This document shows positions 16,133-26,984 of a DNA stretch of 64,000 nt, piece by piece. The DNA lies in NCBI RefSeq assembly GCF_000424005.1, contig NZ_AUJB01000010.1, forward strand, positions 1 through 64,000. The letters run 5' to 3'. Below the pieces are notes generated by a model. It did not search any database. It was not told the origin of the DNA and saw only the letters and a program-made list of their open reading frames with translations. Position 1 is the first letter of the stretch. Every line of letters begins with the position of its first letter. Made by a program: the position numbers and the translations under genes. Source of the stretch: Pseudobutyrivibrio ruminis CF1b (GTDB taxonomy: Bacteria; Bacillota; Clostridia; Lachnospirales; Lachnospiraceae).

Positions 16133-19100
16133 ATGAGAGAGAACTTAAACGCAATCAAAAGATTAGTGGCGTTTACGCTCACAGTTCTGTTGTTGGGCAC
16201 AACCATCTGGAATGATGTGTTTGTAATTGCAACAGAAGAAAATCACTGCTCGGAGTATGTGGATGAACAGACATATGCAGCCAACATACTTCAGCCAGTG
16301 GGAGAAGGAGACGGATACTGCGATTATTGCGGTCAGGTAGAGCAGGCTCATGTGCATGTGGAAGAGGAACCTGTAGTCGAAGAAGATGCAGCAGTAGAAG
16401 AGGTACAGCCAGCTGAAGAGCTTCCAGCAGAAGAGCCGGTTGAGGATACCTCTGTGCCTGAAGAGCCACAGCCTGAGATCGAAAACACAGAATATACTGT
16501 GTCTGAAAATGTTGAAGAAATTACCCCTGAAGATACCCCAGTAGTAGAAAATATAGATGGCGAAGAAACCCCTGAAGATATAGAAGAATCAGAAGAAGAG
16601 AAGAATGATAACGAGGAAGAAAAGGCAGAGTGTGAGCACGAATGGACTTACACTTCTAATGGCGATGGCACTCATGTAAAGAAGTGCTCTAAGTGCGATG
16701 AGAAAATCACAGAGGATTGTACTTTTGACGAAGAGGGCAAGTGCGTTCACTGTGGTTATGAGCAGAAGGAAGAGTGCGAGCATGAGTGGGAATATATTTC
16801 TAATGAAAATGGCACTCATATTAAGAGATGCAAGATTTGCGGTGAAGAGGTAGAAGAGACTTGTCAGCTTGATGAGAATGGTATCTGCCATGACTGTCTG
16901 TATGAAGATGAGAGACTGATGTATCAGGAGTTCTCGAAGACTCTCTTTGGAACAACTGTAAAGGTATCAGGTGACCTTCCACGAGGCGCCCGCGTAGATA
17001 TTTTCTATGCAGGAACCAGACCAGTGGAGGAAATCATTAATGAGAATACTGATGAGACTAACTTTACTGCTTTCGTAGCTTTCGATATCGATATTTATCG
17101 CCGTGGTGGAGAGAAGTATCAACCACAGGAGGATGGAGGTTCTGTTCAGGTCAGCTTCATGGGCGTAGAGGAAGTAGAACAGCTTTCCCAGGAAGATGTA
17201 AGCGTATATAGAATCGAAGATGACAACCAGACAGTTACTGAGATAGAATGCGAAGTCTCTGGTGAGGAAGTGCGCTTTGATGCTGATCACTTTTCTATCT
17301 ATGTTTATGGTAATTCTTCTCAGTCAAATGTAAGTACAAAAACGCTAGAGTATTATGAACATTTTTCATATATTAACAAGACAAGTTCGACAGAAGATTA
17401 TTCAAGACTAAAAGAAGTACTTTTCTATTTATACTTTGAATCAACAGGAACAGTGGATTTATCTGTAGATACATATAAAAACCTAACAAGTGCAACAAAC
17501 CCAACCAGCGGAACAAAACTATATGAAAATGAGACAAAATCTGTATCAGGTACAGCAGGAGAATATGTAGAAGTAAAGCTTGACTATGGTGAAACTGCAG
17601 ATGCTCCATCCACAGCCTTTTTAACAAAGGATACTTACTACTCTGTAGTTGTTAAAGTAACAAATCAGGTGCCATGTGCCGTTGTTTATGGTCAGGGTTC
17701 TTCACCTCTTTTGAAGTCATATATATTTAATACATATAATGAGTGGAGCAATAACAGTGGCGCCTATGATGGTATCTTCCAAGAAAAAGTAAGCCCTGAT
17801 GACCCAACAGATACATATGACATTACTTCTATCGTAGATAGTAAGAACAATGAGATGTTAGCAGTGTCTGGCTATAAGTTCTACTATGGTTTAAATGATA
17901 CAGAGACTTTCACAGCTACAATTAATAACGATTCGACAATTGAAAGAGCAATTAAATGGACATCAGATGATTTGAGTGTAGTAGAAATTGTCTCTTCTTC
18001 TGCTAATAAAGCTACTATTAAGGCAGTAGGGTCTGGAACAACAGTACTTAGGGCGAAGTATGGAAACAATACTGAGAAGAAAATAAACATAAATGTAATT
18101 GAATTTAAAATTGGAAATAAGGCGATAGATGGATGCACAGTTGATTACACAGGAAGTGCTATTAGCTCAAGTGATATAAAGGGATATATCGGAGCTGATG
18201 CTGTAACTACTCTTACTGCCGTCGTAGATGGAGATGGAAGTGTAGATGATGCTGCAGAAGTAAGATTGACCTTTACATCACCTACAGATTCAAGCTACAA
18301 GAAGACATGGACTAAATACTATAAAATTAAGCCACTTGAACTAACAGAACAAGTATTTTACCTGGATAATAATAGTGATGATAAGAATGACCTTCCAATT
18401 AAGTTTACAATCACTGGCGGTGAAATCACGAATATGACAGGAATGGCAACTATTTCTGCCGATGGAGTTAATGGTACTGTTGCAGTTCAACCTAAGTACA
18501 ATGCTTCAACACAGGATTTCTCTGCAATTATAGAAAAGACAACAGTAAGTGCGGGTGGGTTAGTTTATACAATTGCTATTAGTGGAGTAAACAATTTTAC
18601 TGGAAGCTTTTCTGTAGATTTAGTTAATAATGATTCTTCAGCAATTATTGATATTAAAACCTTACTGAAACCTCGTCTGAGAGGAAGTACTCTTGTTAAC
18701 CCAACATATAAAGGTTCTGCCTTCAGTTTGACAGACAGAATGGATGGTACGGTGAATAAGGGTTACAACGAGGTTGAGTTTGTTGGAAATGATGAAATTG
18801 TACGAGATGAAATCATTACAAGTGAAACTGCAGATTATACAATTACTGATGTAGCTACAGGTAAGACAGCAACTTCGGCTGATGATTCTCCGGCAACTAC
18901 TGCTGGACAAAAAAGGATTACATTTACAATGAAAGACGGTAGTGGATACAAAGGAAGTGTTTCTACTACTTTTACAGTTGTGCCTGTTTCTATGAACAGC
19001 AGCGATATTACTGTTGACCCATCTGCAATATCAGTACGTAATGGCGTAAACAATAATGTTCCAAAGGCAGGAGAAGATTTTGTAGTAAAGTTTAAAGGAA

Positions 19101-22100
19101 CAGCGATAGATACAAGCCAGTATTCTATTGAATGTACAGGTAATACTGGAATTACAAATGCTGCAAAGTTATTAATAACAGGAAACACCAATTTCAAAGA
19201 TACCAGAACAGAAACATTTAGCGTTGTAGCTAATTATCTAAGTGATTTAGAGGTCTTCTTCGATGAGGATGGTGGATATACAGTAAAAGGCGATAAGAAC
19301 TACGATTTCTCAAAGGTTGGTTACAGTCGTACTTATGATCCAACATTAGATGTAGATACTGTAAAAGACCGTATAAAAGTATATGTTCCAGGACGTAATC
19401 CAAGTGAATTAACTGAAGGGACTCATTATGAAATCGCAGTCACTGACGAAGGAACGAATACGTTCTCTGCAGATGTAGGTACAAAGACAATAACAATTAC
19501 TCCTTCTGATGATATTAAGACGTATTATAACATCACAGGGGATGGCATAGTTAAAGCTACATTTAAAGTTGTAGAACGAACAATTTCAAGTAGTGCAATA
19601 CAGGTTGATTATACTGCTCCAATTGGCAAGACATATACAGGTAGTGCAATCGAGCTTACAACAGCAGCTTCATCCACAGATACAGGTAGGAATTTGAAGC
19701 TTACTTATCTTGCAAAGAGTTATATTCTTAAGCCAGGAATCGACTATGACATTAACTACAATGGCACAAATGTCAACGCAGGAACAGCTAAGTTTAGCAT
19801 AGTTGGAAAAGGAAACTTTACAGGTACAAGCTCACAGACAAAGTATAAATTCACAATAGGCAAGGCAACTCTTACAGATAGTATGGTTAGCTTCCCTGCC
19901 AATATGATTTATACATATGATGGTACGGCTAAAGAACCTGTAATGACAGTGAAAATTGGAGAGAACTCCATAAATGAATTTACAGATGACACTAATACTG
20001 TCAGAAACTATACAGTAAAATATGATAACAACATAGCTGCTACAACAGATACCAAGAAAGCTACAGTAACTATTTTGGCAGGAACGAATGGTACTGACGG
20101 ACAAAATCTTACTGGTAAAGTTGTAAAAACATTTGATATCAGCCCTAAAAATGTCACATTTAAGAGTATTGTAATAGGTGGAGAAGGTGGGGCTACAGCA
20201 ACTATACAAAATAGCGCTAAGAATCTATGGATATGCCCAGATTTAAATGTTGTGTATTCAGGTAGTGTATATAGGGGTTCAGTTGCTGTATACATTGAAG
20301 ATAACGGAAAAGCAGTAAAACTTAATGGTGACACAGATTACTATGTTACATATTCGACAAATTATAATGTCCGCGATTATAATTTGTTTGATGATACTAC
20401 AATTGCAGCATCTCCATATATTCAGATAACTGGTCGTGGAAATTATGCTGGAAGTAATGCCAAAGTTTTATACCATATTAAGCCAGTAGTCATTACAGAA
20501 AATGATGAGAAACTGTTGGTAGATGGCCAAAAGGCCGAATTGTGGAAAAAGGCGTACGACTGGAATAATGGATCGGATGTCAATGTTTCGGTTACATCAA
20601 TAACTTACAATGGAAAGACTCTTGTAGCGGGAACGGACTATGACCTTGATGTTCCAACTGATTATTCGGCAGGAGAAAAGACTGCACACATTAAGTTTAA
20701 GAACAACTATTCTTATGCTGATGCTAACGGTTATCCACTGCCATATACCATTGGTATCGATGTTAACGATACTAAGGTTGTTAGCTTGACTAATCATTAT
20801 AATTCAGCAGATACAGCATATTGTTCTACAAAGGGAACCGGCTACAAGGTACGCTGGACTAATAGTCATGCTCCAAAGATGGAATTACATTGGCAGAGAG
20901 TAGATAACGCTGATGTTTCAGTGACTTTCGATGGTGGAGATAGTGATAATCCAACAGTACCAAATACTACTTCACCATATGTAACATCTGGAATTAATAT
21001 TGTAGATGTGGCAAGCAATACATCTATCAATAAGTATGATTCTCGTGCAGCAGGTGATACAGGAAGTACCTATAACACCATAACTGTAACACTTTCGGCT
21101 GCAAAGGGTGCCGGTGGTCTATACACAGGTGAATTCTATGGTGAGAAGGTTATTACATATGAGATAGCTCCAGTATCGTTAAGTGAGACAAAGAATTTTG
21201 TATCATATCCAGCAGGTTTTGCAGGAATAAAATACACAGGAGCAGAGATTATACCAACAATAGAACCAGAATATACTTATGGATATGCCGACGATGGTAA
21301 TGGAGGCACTACACCTCTTAAATATACAGTTAAAAAGACAACTAACTCTGGTTCAAAGGACTTTACATTAAATCCTGACACTATTGGCCCAAATGTAGGT
21401 TCATATCCAAGAACCCTCACTGGCTGTGGTAACTTTGATGAGAGCCAGTCGTATACATTTAGAGTGGAAAAGGGTGATGTAAAGCTATTCCTGAAACCTA
21501 CTACAGGTGCTAACAAAGGCAGTGAAGTGCCATTAACAGATTTCACAACAGATGATTCAGGTAGTGCAACAACACCAAGACAGATGTCTGTAACTATTGA
21601 CCCTGCCCAAGAAACATATATTTACAAGAGCGGTAATGAATATAAGCCTACATTTATCCTTAAGGATTCAAGTGGCAATTTACTTGTAGAAGGTACAGAT
21701 TACAACACTATTTCATACAACAGGTATGACACACATACAACTACTGAAGATCCTTCTACAGCAGTAATTTCAATACCTTCTACTGGAAACTTTATTAATA
21801 CAGTCATTACTGTGAAGTATGTCATTCAGACAAATGACATTAATCAGAGTACATATACTGTTGCCTTAGATGATTTGCCATATGCCCAGAAGGTATATAG
21901 AGCAGATGTAATTAAGGATATGGTTAAGGCAAATAAGAATCTGCTAACAGTAAAGGCTGGTGGTACACTTCTGAACTTTGCTGAAAATGAATCTGATACC
22001 AATGGTGACTATATTATTATCACAGATGCTACAGATCCGGAACTTGCGGCTTGGAGAGCTAAAAATGTAAATGCTGATCTGTTTGGTGTAAATAGTCTTC

Positions 22101-25100
22101 CATCATACTCAAGTACAGTTGATGCAAGCGACAACTATATCTTTATAAAGGGTATTAATGCATACAGTGGTGTTCGTAAGGTGCCATTTAATGTCGTCCT
22201 TAACTTAAATGAAACAAGTATTGTTACAGTTAATACCAATGCAGCAAAATATAATTTGGATGCGAATGGTGAAAATCCAACAGATGTAAATGATTCTTCA
22301 GTAGCGTTCAAAGCTGTAATTAAGTATAAGGATTTAACTGGAACTTATGTTGAGTTAACAGGTGATAACAACTATACTATTACCCGCTCAAGAGATAAGT
22401 TGCCTGGACCAGACGCTAATATTACCGTAAAGGGTAAGAATGCATGTAAGGGTCAAAGGACAAATGTATGCCCTGTAGGAAGTTCAGATCCACCTATATT
22501 CCTGGTAGATTTGGGTGTATATAAGGGAATATCTATTAAAGGAGGAACTGTATATCATTACACAGGAAGTCCAATAGAAATTAGATTTAATGGACTTGAG
22601 GATGCAGAATATAATAGTGCAATAGATAGTAGAGATGGAGATTATTCTATAGTTTATACAGAAAATCCATCACAGGTTAATACTCAGACTGCTCATACAG
22701 AAGCGGGCAAGTGGTATGCCATAATTAAAGCTACGGATAATAGTAAGTATTTCAAGAAAGGAAGCTATAGTAATGCTGAAACAAAAGAGAACTATGCATT
22801 CTATATCAAGTACTATTTGCCGGATGCAGTATTTAGCTTTACTGGTGGAAGTGTAGTTAGTCATACAGGAAGCACCATAACTATTCCAGCTGTTATTAAA
22901 ACTGCAGATGGAAAACATGACTTGTATGACTATTCAGATCCATCGAAAAACACTTTGGTAAAACTGGATCGTACTACTGCTACCGATATGGGAACCTATA
23001 ATATCGTAGCATCAGCAAAGGATGCTGCGGCAGAGACATATGTTGAAGGTACTTTAACTGGCACATTTAAAGTATCAGGCTCTGCTATAGGTGATGATAA
23101 TGTAGCATTAAAGGACCCTAATCAAGCAAACGTAATATTCAAGGGAAGTGCATTCACTCCAGAAGTAGTTGTAACAGTATCGGGCAGAAGTACGCCTTTA
23201 ACAAAGGATGTTGATTATACTGTTGAATATATGAACAATGTTCATGTAGGAAAAGCAACTGTGCTTGTCAAAGGTAAAAACAACTATGAAGGCACAGGAA
23301 CAGTACACTTTAATATTTCAGCAGCTAATATTTCAGCATGTGATATTACACCGGAGGATGCATACTTCTCAGGATATTTTATTAATCAAAGTGATCAGCG
23401 CGAGGTGGTTCCAGTTGAAACAGAAGTAACTGTTAAAAATGGCACGTATACCCTCACAAAAGACTCGGAGTATACACTATCGTATAACCTCCATAATATG
23501 GGTATAACAGACTCAGCAGAGGTAACAGTTACTGCAGCTGGAAACGATTTTACTGGAAGTAAAAAGGTGACATATAAGATACTTCCGCTTGATTTGGGCG
23601 ATACAAGCAAGGTTACTGTAAAGCAGGGAACTACAACAACAGAATATACAGGTAGTGCAGTAGATCCTCGTGATACTGTAAAGGTAATTGTTGGAGATGG
23701 ATATTTATGCTCTAATAAAGAGGATACAACCACATATGATTACACCATTACAATAAGTGATGGTGCAGGTGGTGATAACCTTCCTTCTATCAAGGAACGT
23801 GGTACATATTATCTGGTAATTACAGGTGCTCATAACTGTACAGGAAGTACAGCTGTGCCATTTATTATCACAGAGAAGTCGTTACCAAATAACTGGCATT
23901 ACTTCTATTCTACGCCTGATTTTGTAGGTAGTAAGCCAGTATATCATTCAAATGTTCCTGAAGGCGAGACACCATATTATGATTACACACCAAATTACAC
24001 CTTTACAGATGCAAATGGTAATAGTAAGTCAGATACCATTAGAATAGTAATACATGATGTACCTACATTGACGGCAGAAGAGGCAAATCCAGTATTACAG
24101 ATATTCGATACCGCAATATCAACGACTACGCCATTGACCCTTGGAACAGATTATGAAATAAAGAATCCAAAGAATAATACGAAGGCTGGCACAGCTGCTT
24201 GGTATAGAGGGGATGGAATTGATAGTACTCATGCTAAGCCAACAGATGATGCACCACAGCTTACTATTTCTGGTTTAGGTAATTATTCTGGTGAGATTAC
24301 AATTCCTTACAACATTGGTAAGAATATAAACAATCTGGAAGGGTTAGAGGTAGAGTATACATTTAATGGCCAGACACTTACTTATAATGATGAAAATAAG
24401 GATAGTGGAAATAATGAGGATGGCACATTACTTACAACTACATATAACGGTGCCGAGCAGAAGCCTACTGCAAAGGTATACCTGAATAAAGGAACTGAGA
24501 AGCAATTATTATATCCAACTAAGGATTATGAGCTTACATTCGAAAATGCAAACACTGGAGAAGAGGATGACTCTATAACTGCAGGATATAAGAATATTGT
24601 GATTACAGGTATAGGAACTTATTGTGGAAAGATTTCTCAGAGATACACAATCAAGAAGAAAGCTATAACAACTTCCCATAATACTTTTACTACTGAGGAA
24701 TTATCAGTAAGAGATAATGGCAAGGAAGTTGTTGCTATGGAAATTAAGGGAACCATCCTTTCAAGGATTCCAACCGTAGCAAAAGCAAAAGAGCTTCTTT
24801 ATCCTGACCTTATTGCAAACGAAGATGATTGCAGTAAATATGTAGGATACTTCTATGCAGTATATGATGGTAAGCCTGTTAAGCCTGAGCTTGGCAAAGA
24901 TATATTTGTATATGATAGGACTTTGAGCAGTGAGGCTCTTACAGACGAGATAGACCCTAAGGATCTTGAGATAGACTATAATGGAAAGAGTGATACTGTT
25001 GCATCCTTTGAGGATGGCGAACTGATTAATTACAGCGAGATGACCATTAAGTTTGCTCAGGATAAAACAGATTATGTAACAAACTACTTCGCAACTGGAA

Positions 25101-26842
25101 ATGATGCTGGTGGAACAAGTTCTACAAGCTACACAATTAGATATCTTATCTTACAAAGAGATGTATCTACATTTACAGTTGAATACGATAATGGACTTGA
25201 TGATAAGCAGTATAAGTATGATGAAGGTAGAGTAAAGACACCTTCACTCACAGTACGCTCTGGAGATCAGATTCTTACAAAGGATGTTGATTATGAAATA
25301 GCCAAAGCAAAGGATGCCGACGGAGTATACTATGACATGGCTTCACCAGGTGAGCAGAAAGTGCTTGTAAAGGGCATTAATCATTATCGTGGAGAGATAG
25401 AGGTTACTTACTATATTTGGGGTGATTTGAGCAATACAAATGCATACGATAGTGATATGTCAAATGGTTATAGCAGTGTTCCAGTCCAGATATATACAGG
25501 AGTTGGACCATCTGTATCAGACGAATTGACAATTGCATTAGTTCTCTTAAAGCAGAATGCTCAGAAGAAAGACATTGTACTTACTAAGGGAACCCACTAT
25601 AGTTTGAAGTCCGATTACTCAGATGATCACTTCTTCTACACTGGAGAGGTTACTTATAAGGGTAATGAGAATAAGTACTGGACAGGCGAAAAGACAATTA
25701 AGTATTTCATCAACTTTGATGAGAACAAGGTAAAGCCTACATGCGATGGAACAAAAGAAAAGTACACAAGTTATCCAATTAGACCTGAAATAAAGCTTAA
25801 CGTTTCTACTGCAGAATTCGATGAAAGCAATATTAAATACTATCGTGATACAAATGGTGATGGTATTGGAGATGTGCAAATTTCCGAGGATGAAGATTTC
25901 ATCGAACCAGGCTATATTACCGTTGAAGTACCTTATCAGATAGGAGGTAAGGCAGCTAGAAAGCCTGCTACAGGTACATATCAGATTATACCTAGACCAA
26001 TGGTAGATTGTGAGCTTGTAGTAAGTTCAAGATACAGATATACAGGTAGCATGATTAAACCAAATGTAATCGTATTTATTAACCCTAAGGATGGAAATGA
26101 TATTAGGACGTTAGTTGAAGGTACTGATTACGATGTAACCTATGGTGGTACAAATATTGATAATATCAAAAATGTTGGTAAGGTTACTGTTACAGGTAAG
26201 ACTGATAAGATTACTGGAAAGATGTCAAAGACATTCAGTATCGACGTTGGTCAGGTTGCAGGACTTACAGCGACACCAGTGGAAGGTAGCAGTAATTCAA
26301 TCAAGGCTACATGGGTAAAGGATATCTTTAGTTCAGGAGCTGAGCTGATGCTTTACAAGATGAGCGGAAGCATGGCAACTGCAGTAAAGATTAACGACAC
26401 AAATAACTACACAGTATCTGTTTCTGGTAACACAACAGCATATGTATTTGAAAACCTTGAGAATGTTACAAACTACAAGATAGCAGTTCGCTCTTACATA
26501 GATGGAACAGAAAAGATGTACAGTGAGTACTCATATGCATATGCAACAACAGGTATTTCAACTACATCTGTGGAAGTTACTCAGCCAAGTGCGAACATGG
26601 TTACCATTACATGGGATGATACTGGTAATGCAATGATTTATAAGATCTACAGATATAAAGATTCTGAAGGTAAAGCTAGTGCTAAGAAGTTAGCTTCTTA
26701 CCCAGCTTCTACAGAAGGATATACAAATATCGTAGATGAGCCAGGAGTATACTGGTATTACATTGTAGGTTATACAATTCTTGATGGAGAACTTAAGCCT
26801 ACACAGGAATCTGAACACAAGAAAGTAACCATATCATTGTAA
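16133..26842 (+). CDS. Giant secreted repeat protein with Ig-like, Big_2-like and FN3-like domains
   Basis: A 3569-residue protein begins with a signal peptide (positive start, then AFTLTVLLLGTTIW). A Glu/Pro-rich stretch (about 75-165) and two 48-residue Cys-rich zinc-ribbon-like units (about 167-258) follow. A Big_2-like segment lies near residues 590-660. Most of the rest is at least a dozen MBG-like Ig repeats, each opening with a Y-T-G-S-A motif and carrying a G-T-D-Y strand. Two fibronectin-III-like domains close the protein. I see no LPXTG-like signal, SLH domain or C-terminal membrane helix, so attachment is unclear. ATG 16133 was preferred to an ATG 69 bases upstream because AAGGGGA precedes it and the signal peptide then starts normally. 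A role as adhesin or matrix protein is inferred. Confidence 0.85.
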   Translation: MRENLNAIKRLVAFTLTVLLLGTTIWNDVFVIATEENHCSEYVDEQTYAANILQPVGEGDGYCDYCGQVEQAHVHVEEEPVVEEDAAVEEVQPAEELPAEEPVEDTSVPEEPQPEIENTEYTVSENVEEITPEDTPVVENIDGEETPEDIEESEEEKNDNEEEKAECEHEWTYTSNGDGTHVKKCSKCDEKITEDCTFDEEGKCVHCGYEQKEECEHEWEYISNENGTHIKRCKICGEEVEETCQLDENGICHDCLYEDERLMYQEFSKTLFGTTVKVSGDLPRGARVDIFYAGTRPVEEIINENTDETNFTAFVAFDIDIYRRGGEKYQPQEDGGSVQVSFMGVEEVEQLSQEDVSVYRIEDDNQTVTEIECEVSGEEVRFDADHFSIYVYGNSSQSNVSTKTLEYYEHFSYINKTSSTEDYSRLKEVLFYLYFESTGTVDLSVDTYKNLTSATNPTSGTKLYENETKSVSGTAGEYVEVKLDYGETADAPSTAFLTKDTYYSVVVKVTNQVPCAVVYGQGSSPLLKSYIFNTYNEWSNNSGAYDGIFQEKVSPDDPTDTYDITSIVDSKNNEMLAVSGYKFYYGLNDTETFTATINNDSTIERAIKWTSDDLSVVEIVSSSANKATIKAVGSGTTVLRAKYGNNTEKKININVIEFKIGNKAIDGCTVDYTGSAISSSDIKGYIGADAVTTLTAVVDGDGSVDDAAEVRLTFTSPTDSSYKKTWTKYYKIKPLELTEQVFYLDNNSDDKNDLPIKFTITGGEITNMTGMATISADGVNGTVAVQPKYNASTQDFSAIIEKTTVSAGGLVYTIAISGVNNFTGSFSVDLVNNDSSAIIDIKTLLKPRLRGSTLVNPTYKGSAFSLTDRMDGTVNKGYNEVEFVGNDEIVRDEIITSETADYTITDVATGKTATSADDSPATTAGQKRITFTMKDGSGYKGSVSTTFTVVPVSMNSSDITVDPSAISVRNGVNNNVPKAGEDFVVKFKGTAIDTSQYSIECTGNTGITNAAKLLITGNTNFKDTRTETFSVVANYLSDLEVFFDEDGGYTVKGDKNYDFSKVGYSRTYDPTLDVDTVKDRIKVYVPGRNPSELTEGTHYEIAVTDEGTNTFSADVGTKTITITPSDDIKTYYNITGDGIVKATFKVVERTISSSAIQVDYTAPIGKTYTGSAIELTTAASSTDTGRNLKLTYLAKSYILKPGIDYDINYNGTNVNAGTAKFSIVGKGNFTGTSSQTKYKFTIGKATLTDSMVSFPANMIYTYDGTAKEPVMTVKIGENSINEFTDDTNTVRNYTVKYDNNIAATTDTKKATVTILAGTNGTDGQNLTGKVVKTFDISPKNVTFKSIVIGGEGGATATIQNSAKNLWICPDLNVVYSGSVYRGSVAVYIEDNGKAVKLNGDTDYYVTYSTNYNVRDYNLFDDTTIAASPYIQITGRGNYAGSNAKVLYHIKPVVITENDEKLLVDGQKAELWKKAYDWNNGSDVNVSVTSITYNGKTLVAGTDYDLDVPTDYSAGEKTAHIKFKNNYSYADANGYPLPYTIGIDVNDTKVVSLTNHYNSADTAYCSTKGTGYKVRWTNSHAPKMELHWQRVDNADVSVTFDGGDSDNPTVPNTTSPYVTSGINIVDVASNTSINKYDSRAAGDTGSTYNTITVTLSAAKGAGGLYTGEFYGEKVITYEIAPVSLSETKNFVSYPAGFAGIKYTGAEIIPTIEPEYTYGYADDGNGGTTPLKYTVKKTTNSGSKDFTLNPDTIGPNVGSYPRTLTGCGNFDESQSYTFRVEKGDVKLFLKPTTGANKGSEVPLTDFTTDDSGSATTPRQMSVTIDPAQETYIYKSGNEYKPTFILKDSSGNLLVEGTDYNTISYNRYDTHTTTEDPSTAVISIPSTGNFINTVITVKYVIQTNDINQSTYTVALDDLPYAQKVYRADVIKDMVKANKNLLTVKAGGTLLNFAENESDTNGDYIIITDATDPELAAWRAKNVNADLFGVNSLPSYSSTVDASDNYIFIKGINAYSGVRKVPFNVVLNLNETSIVTVNTNAAKYNLDANGENPTDVNDSSVAFKAVIKYKDLTGTYVELTGDNNYTITRSRDKLPGPDANITVKGKNACKGQRTNVCPVGSSDPPIFLVDLGVYKGISIKGGTVYHYTGSPIEIRFNGLEDAEYNSAIDSRDGDYSIVYTENPSQVNTQTAHTEAGKWYAIIKATDNSKYFKKGSYSNAETKENYAFYIKYYLPDAVFSFTGGSVVSHTGSTITIPAVIKTADGKHDLYDYSDPSKNTLVKLDRTTATDMGTYNIVASAKDAAAETYVEGTLTGTFKVSGSAIGDDNVALKDPNQANVIFKGSAFTPEVVVTVSGRSTPLTKDVDYTVEYMNNVHVGKATVLVKGKNNYEGTGTVHFNISAANISACDITPEDAYFSGYFINQSDQREVVPVETEVTVKNGTYTLTKDSEYTLSYNLHNMGITDSAEVTVTAAGNDFTGSKKVTYKILPLDLGDTSKVTVKQGTTTTEYTGSAVDPRDTVKVIVGDGYLCSNKEDTTTYDYTITISDGAGGDNLPSIKERGTYYLVITGAHNCTGSTAVPFIITEKSLPNNWHYFYSTPDFVGSKPVYHSNVPEGETPYYDYTPNYTFTDANGNSKSDTIRIVIHDVPTLTAEEANPVLQIFDTAISTTTPLTLGTDYEIKNPKNNTKAGTAAWYRGDGIDSTHAKPTDDAPQLTISGLGNYSGEITIPYNIGKNINNLEGLEVEYTFNGQTLTYNDENKDSGNNEDGTLLTTTYNGAEQKPTAKVYLNKGTEKQLLYPTKDYELTFENANTGEEDDSITAGYKNIVITGIGTYCGKISQRYTIKKKAITTSHNTFTTEELSVRDNGKEVVAMEIKGTILSRIPTVAKAKELLYPDLIANEDDCSKYVGYFYAVYDGKPVKPELGKDIFVYDRTLSSEALTDEIDPKDLEIDYNGKSDTVASFEDGELINYSEMTIKFAQDKTDYVTNYFATGNDAGGTSSTSYTIRYLILQRDVSTFTVEYDNGLDDKQYKYDEGRVKTPSLTVRSGDQILTKDVDYEIAKAKDADGVYYDMASPGEQKVLVKGINHYRGEIEVTYYIWGDLSNTNAYDSDMSNGYSSVPVQIYTGVGPSVSDELTIALVLLKQNAQKKDIVLTKGTHYSLKSDYSDDHFFYTGEVTYKGNENKYWTGEKTIKYFINFDENKVKPTCDGTKEKYTSYPIRPEIKLNVSTAEFDESNIKYYRDTNGDGIGDVQISEDEDFIEPGYITVEVPYQIGGKAARKPATGTYQIIPRPMVDCELVVSSRYRYTGSMIKPNVIVFINPKDGNDIRTLVEGTDYDVTYGGTNIDNIKNVGKVTVTGKTDKITGKMSKTFSIDVGQVAGLTATPVEGSSNSIKATWVKDIFSSGAELMLYKMSGSMATAVKINDTNNYTVSVSGNTTAYVFENLENVTNYKIAVRSYIDGTEKMYSEYSYAYATTGISTTSVEVTQPSANMVTITWDDTGNAMIYKIYRYKDSEGKASAKKLASYPASTEGYTNIVDEPGVYWYYIVGYTILDGELKPTQESEHKKVTISL
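16631..16906 (+). repeat. Tandem duplication of a Cys-rich (zinc-ribbon-like) unit
   Basis: Two in-frame copies, starting at 16631 and 16775 (period 144 bases, 48 residues), each encode CEHEW, then GTH, then paired C-x-x-C motifs (CSKC/CVHC and CKIC/CHDC). A partial related unit (CDYCGQ ... HVH) lies upstream near 16318. Confidence 0.8.
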
Positions 26843-26849
26843 TGTAATT

Positions 26850-26879
26850 AAAGGGCGGTCTTTATGGCCGCCCTTTTTG
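26850..26879 (+). terminator. Terminator after the giant gene
   Basis: AAAGGGCGG pairs with CCGCCCTTT around a short loop and runs into TTTTTG. Confidence 0.9.
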
Positions 26880-26984
26880 CGTGCTTTGAAAATGCGAATT
26901 TTCTGTAAAAATGTGTAATTCTTTAAAATAACTGATAGAATAAAGAAAAAGCATTATAATTGGACAAAATGTAATGGGGAAAGT

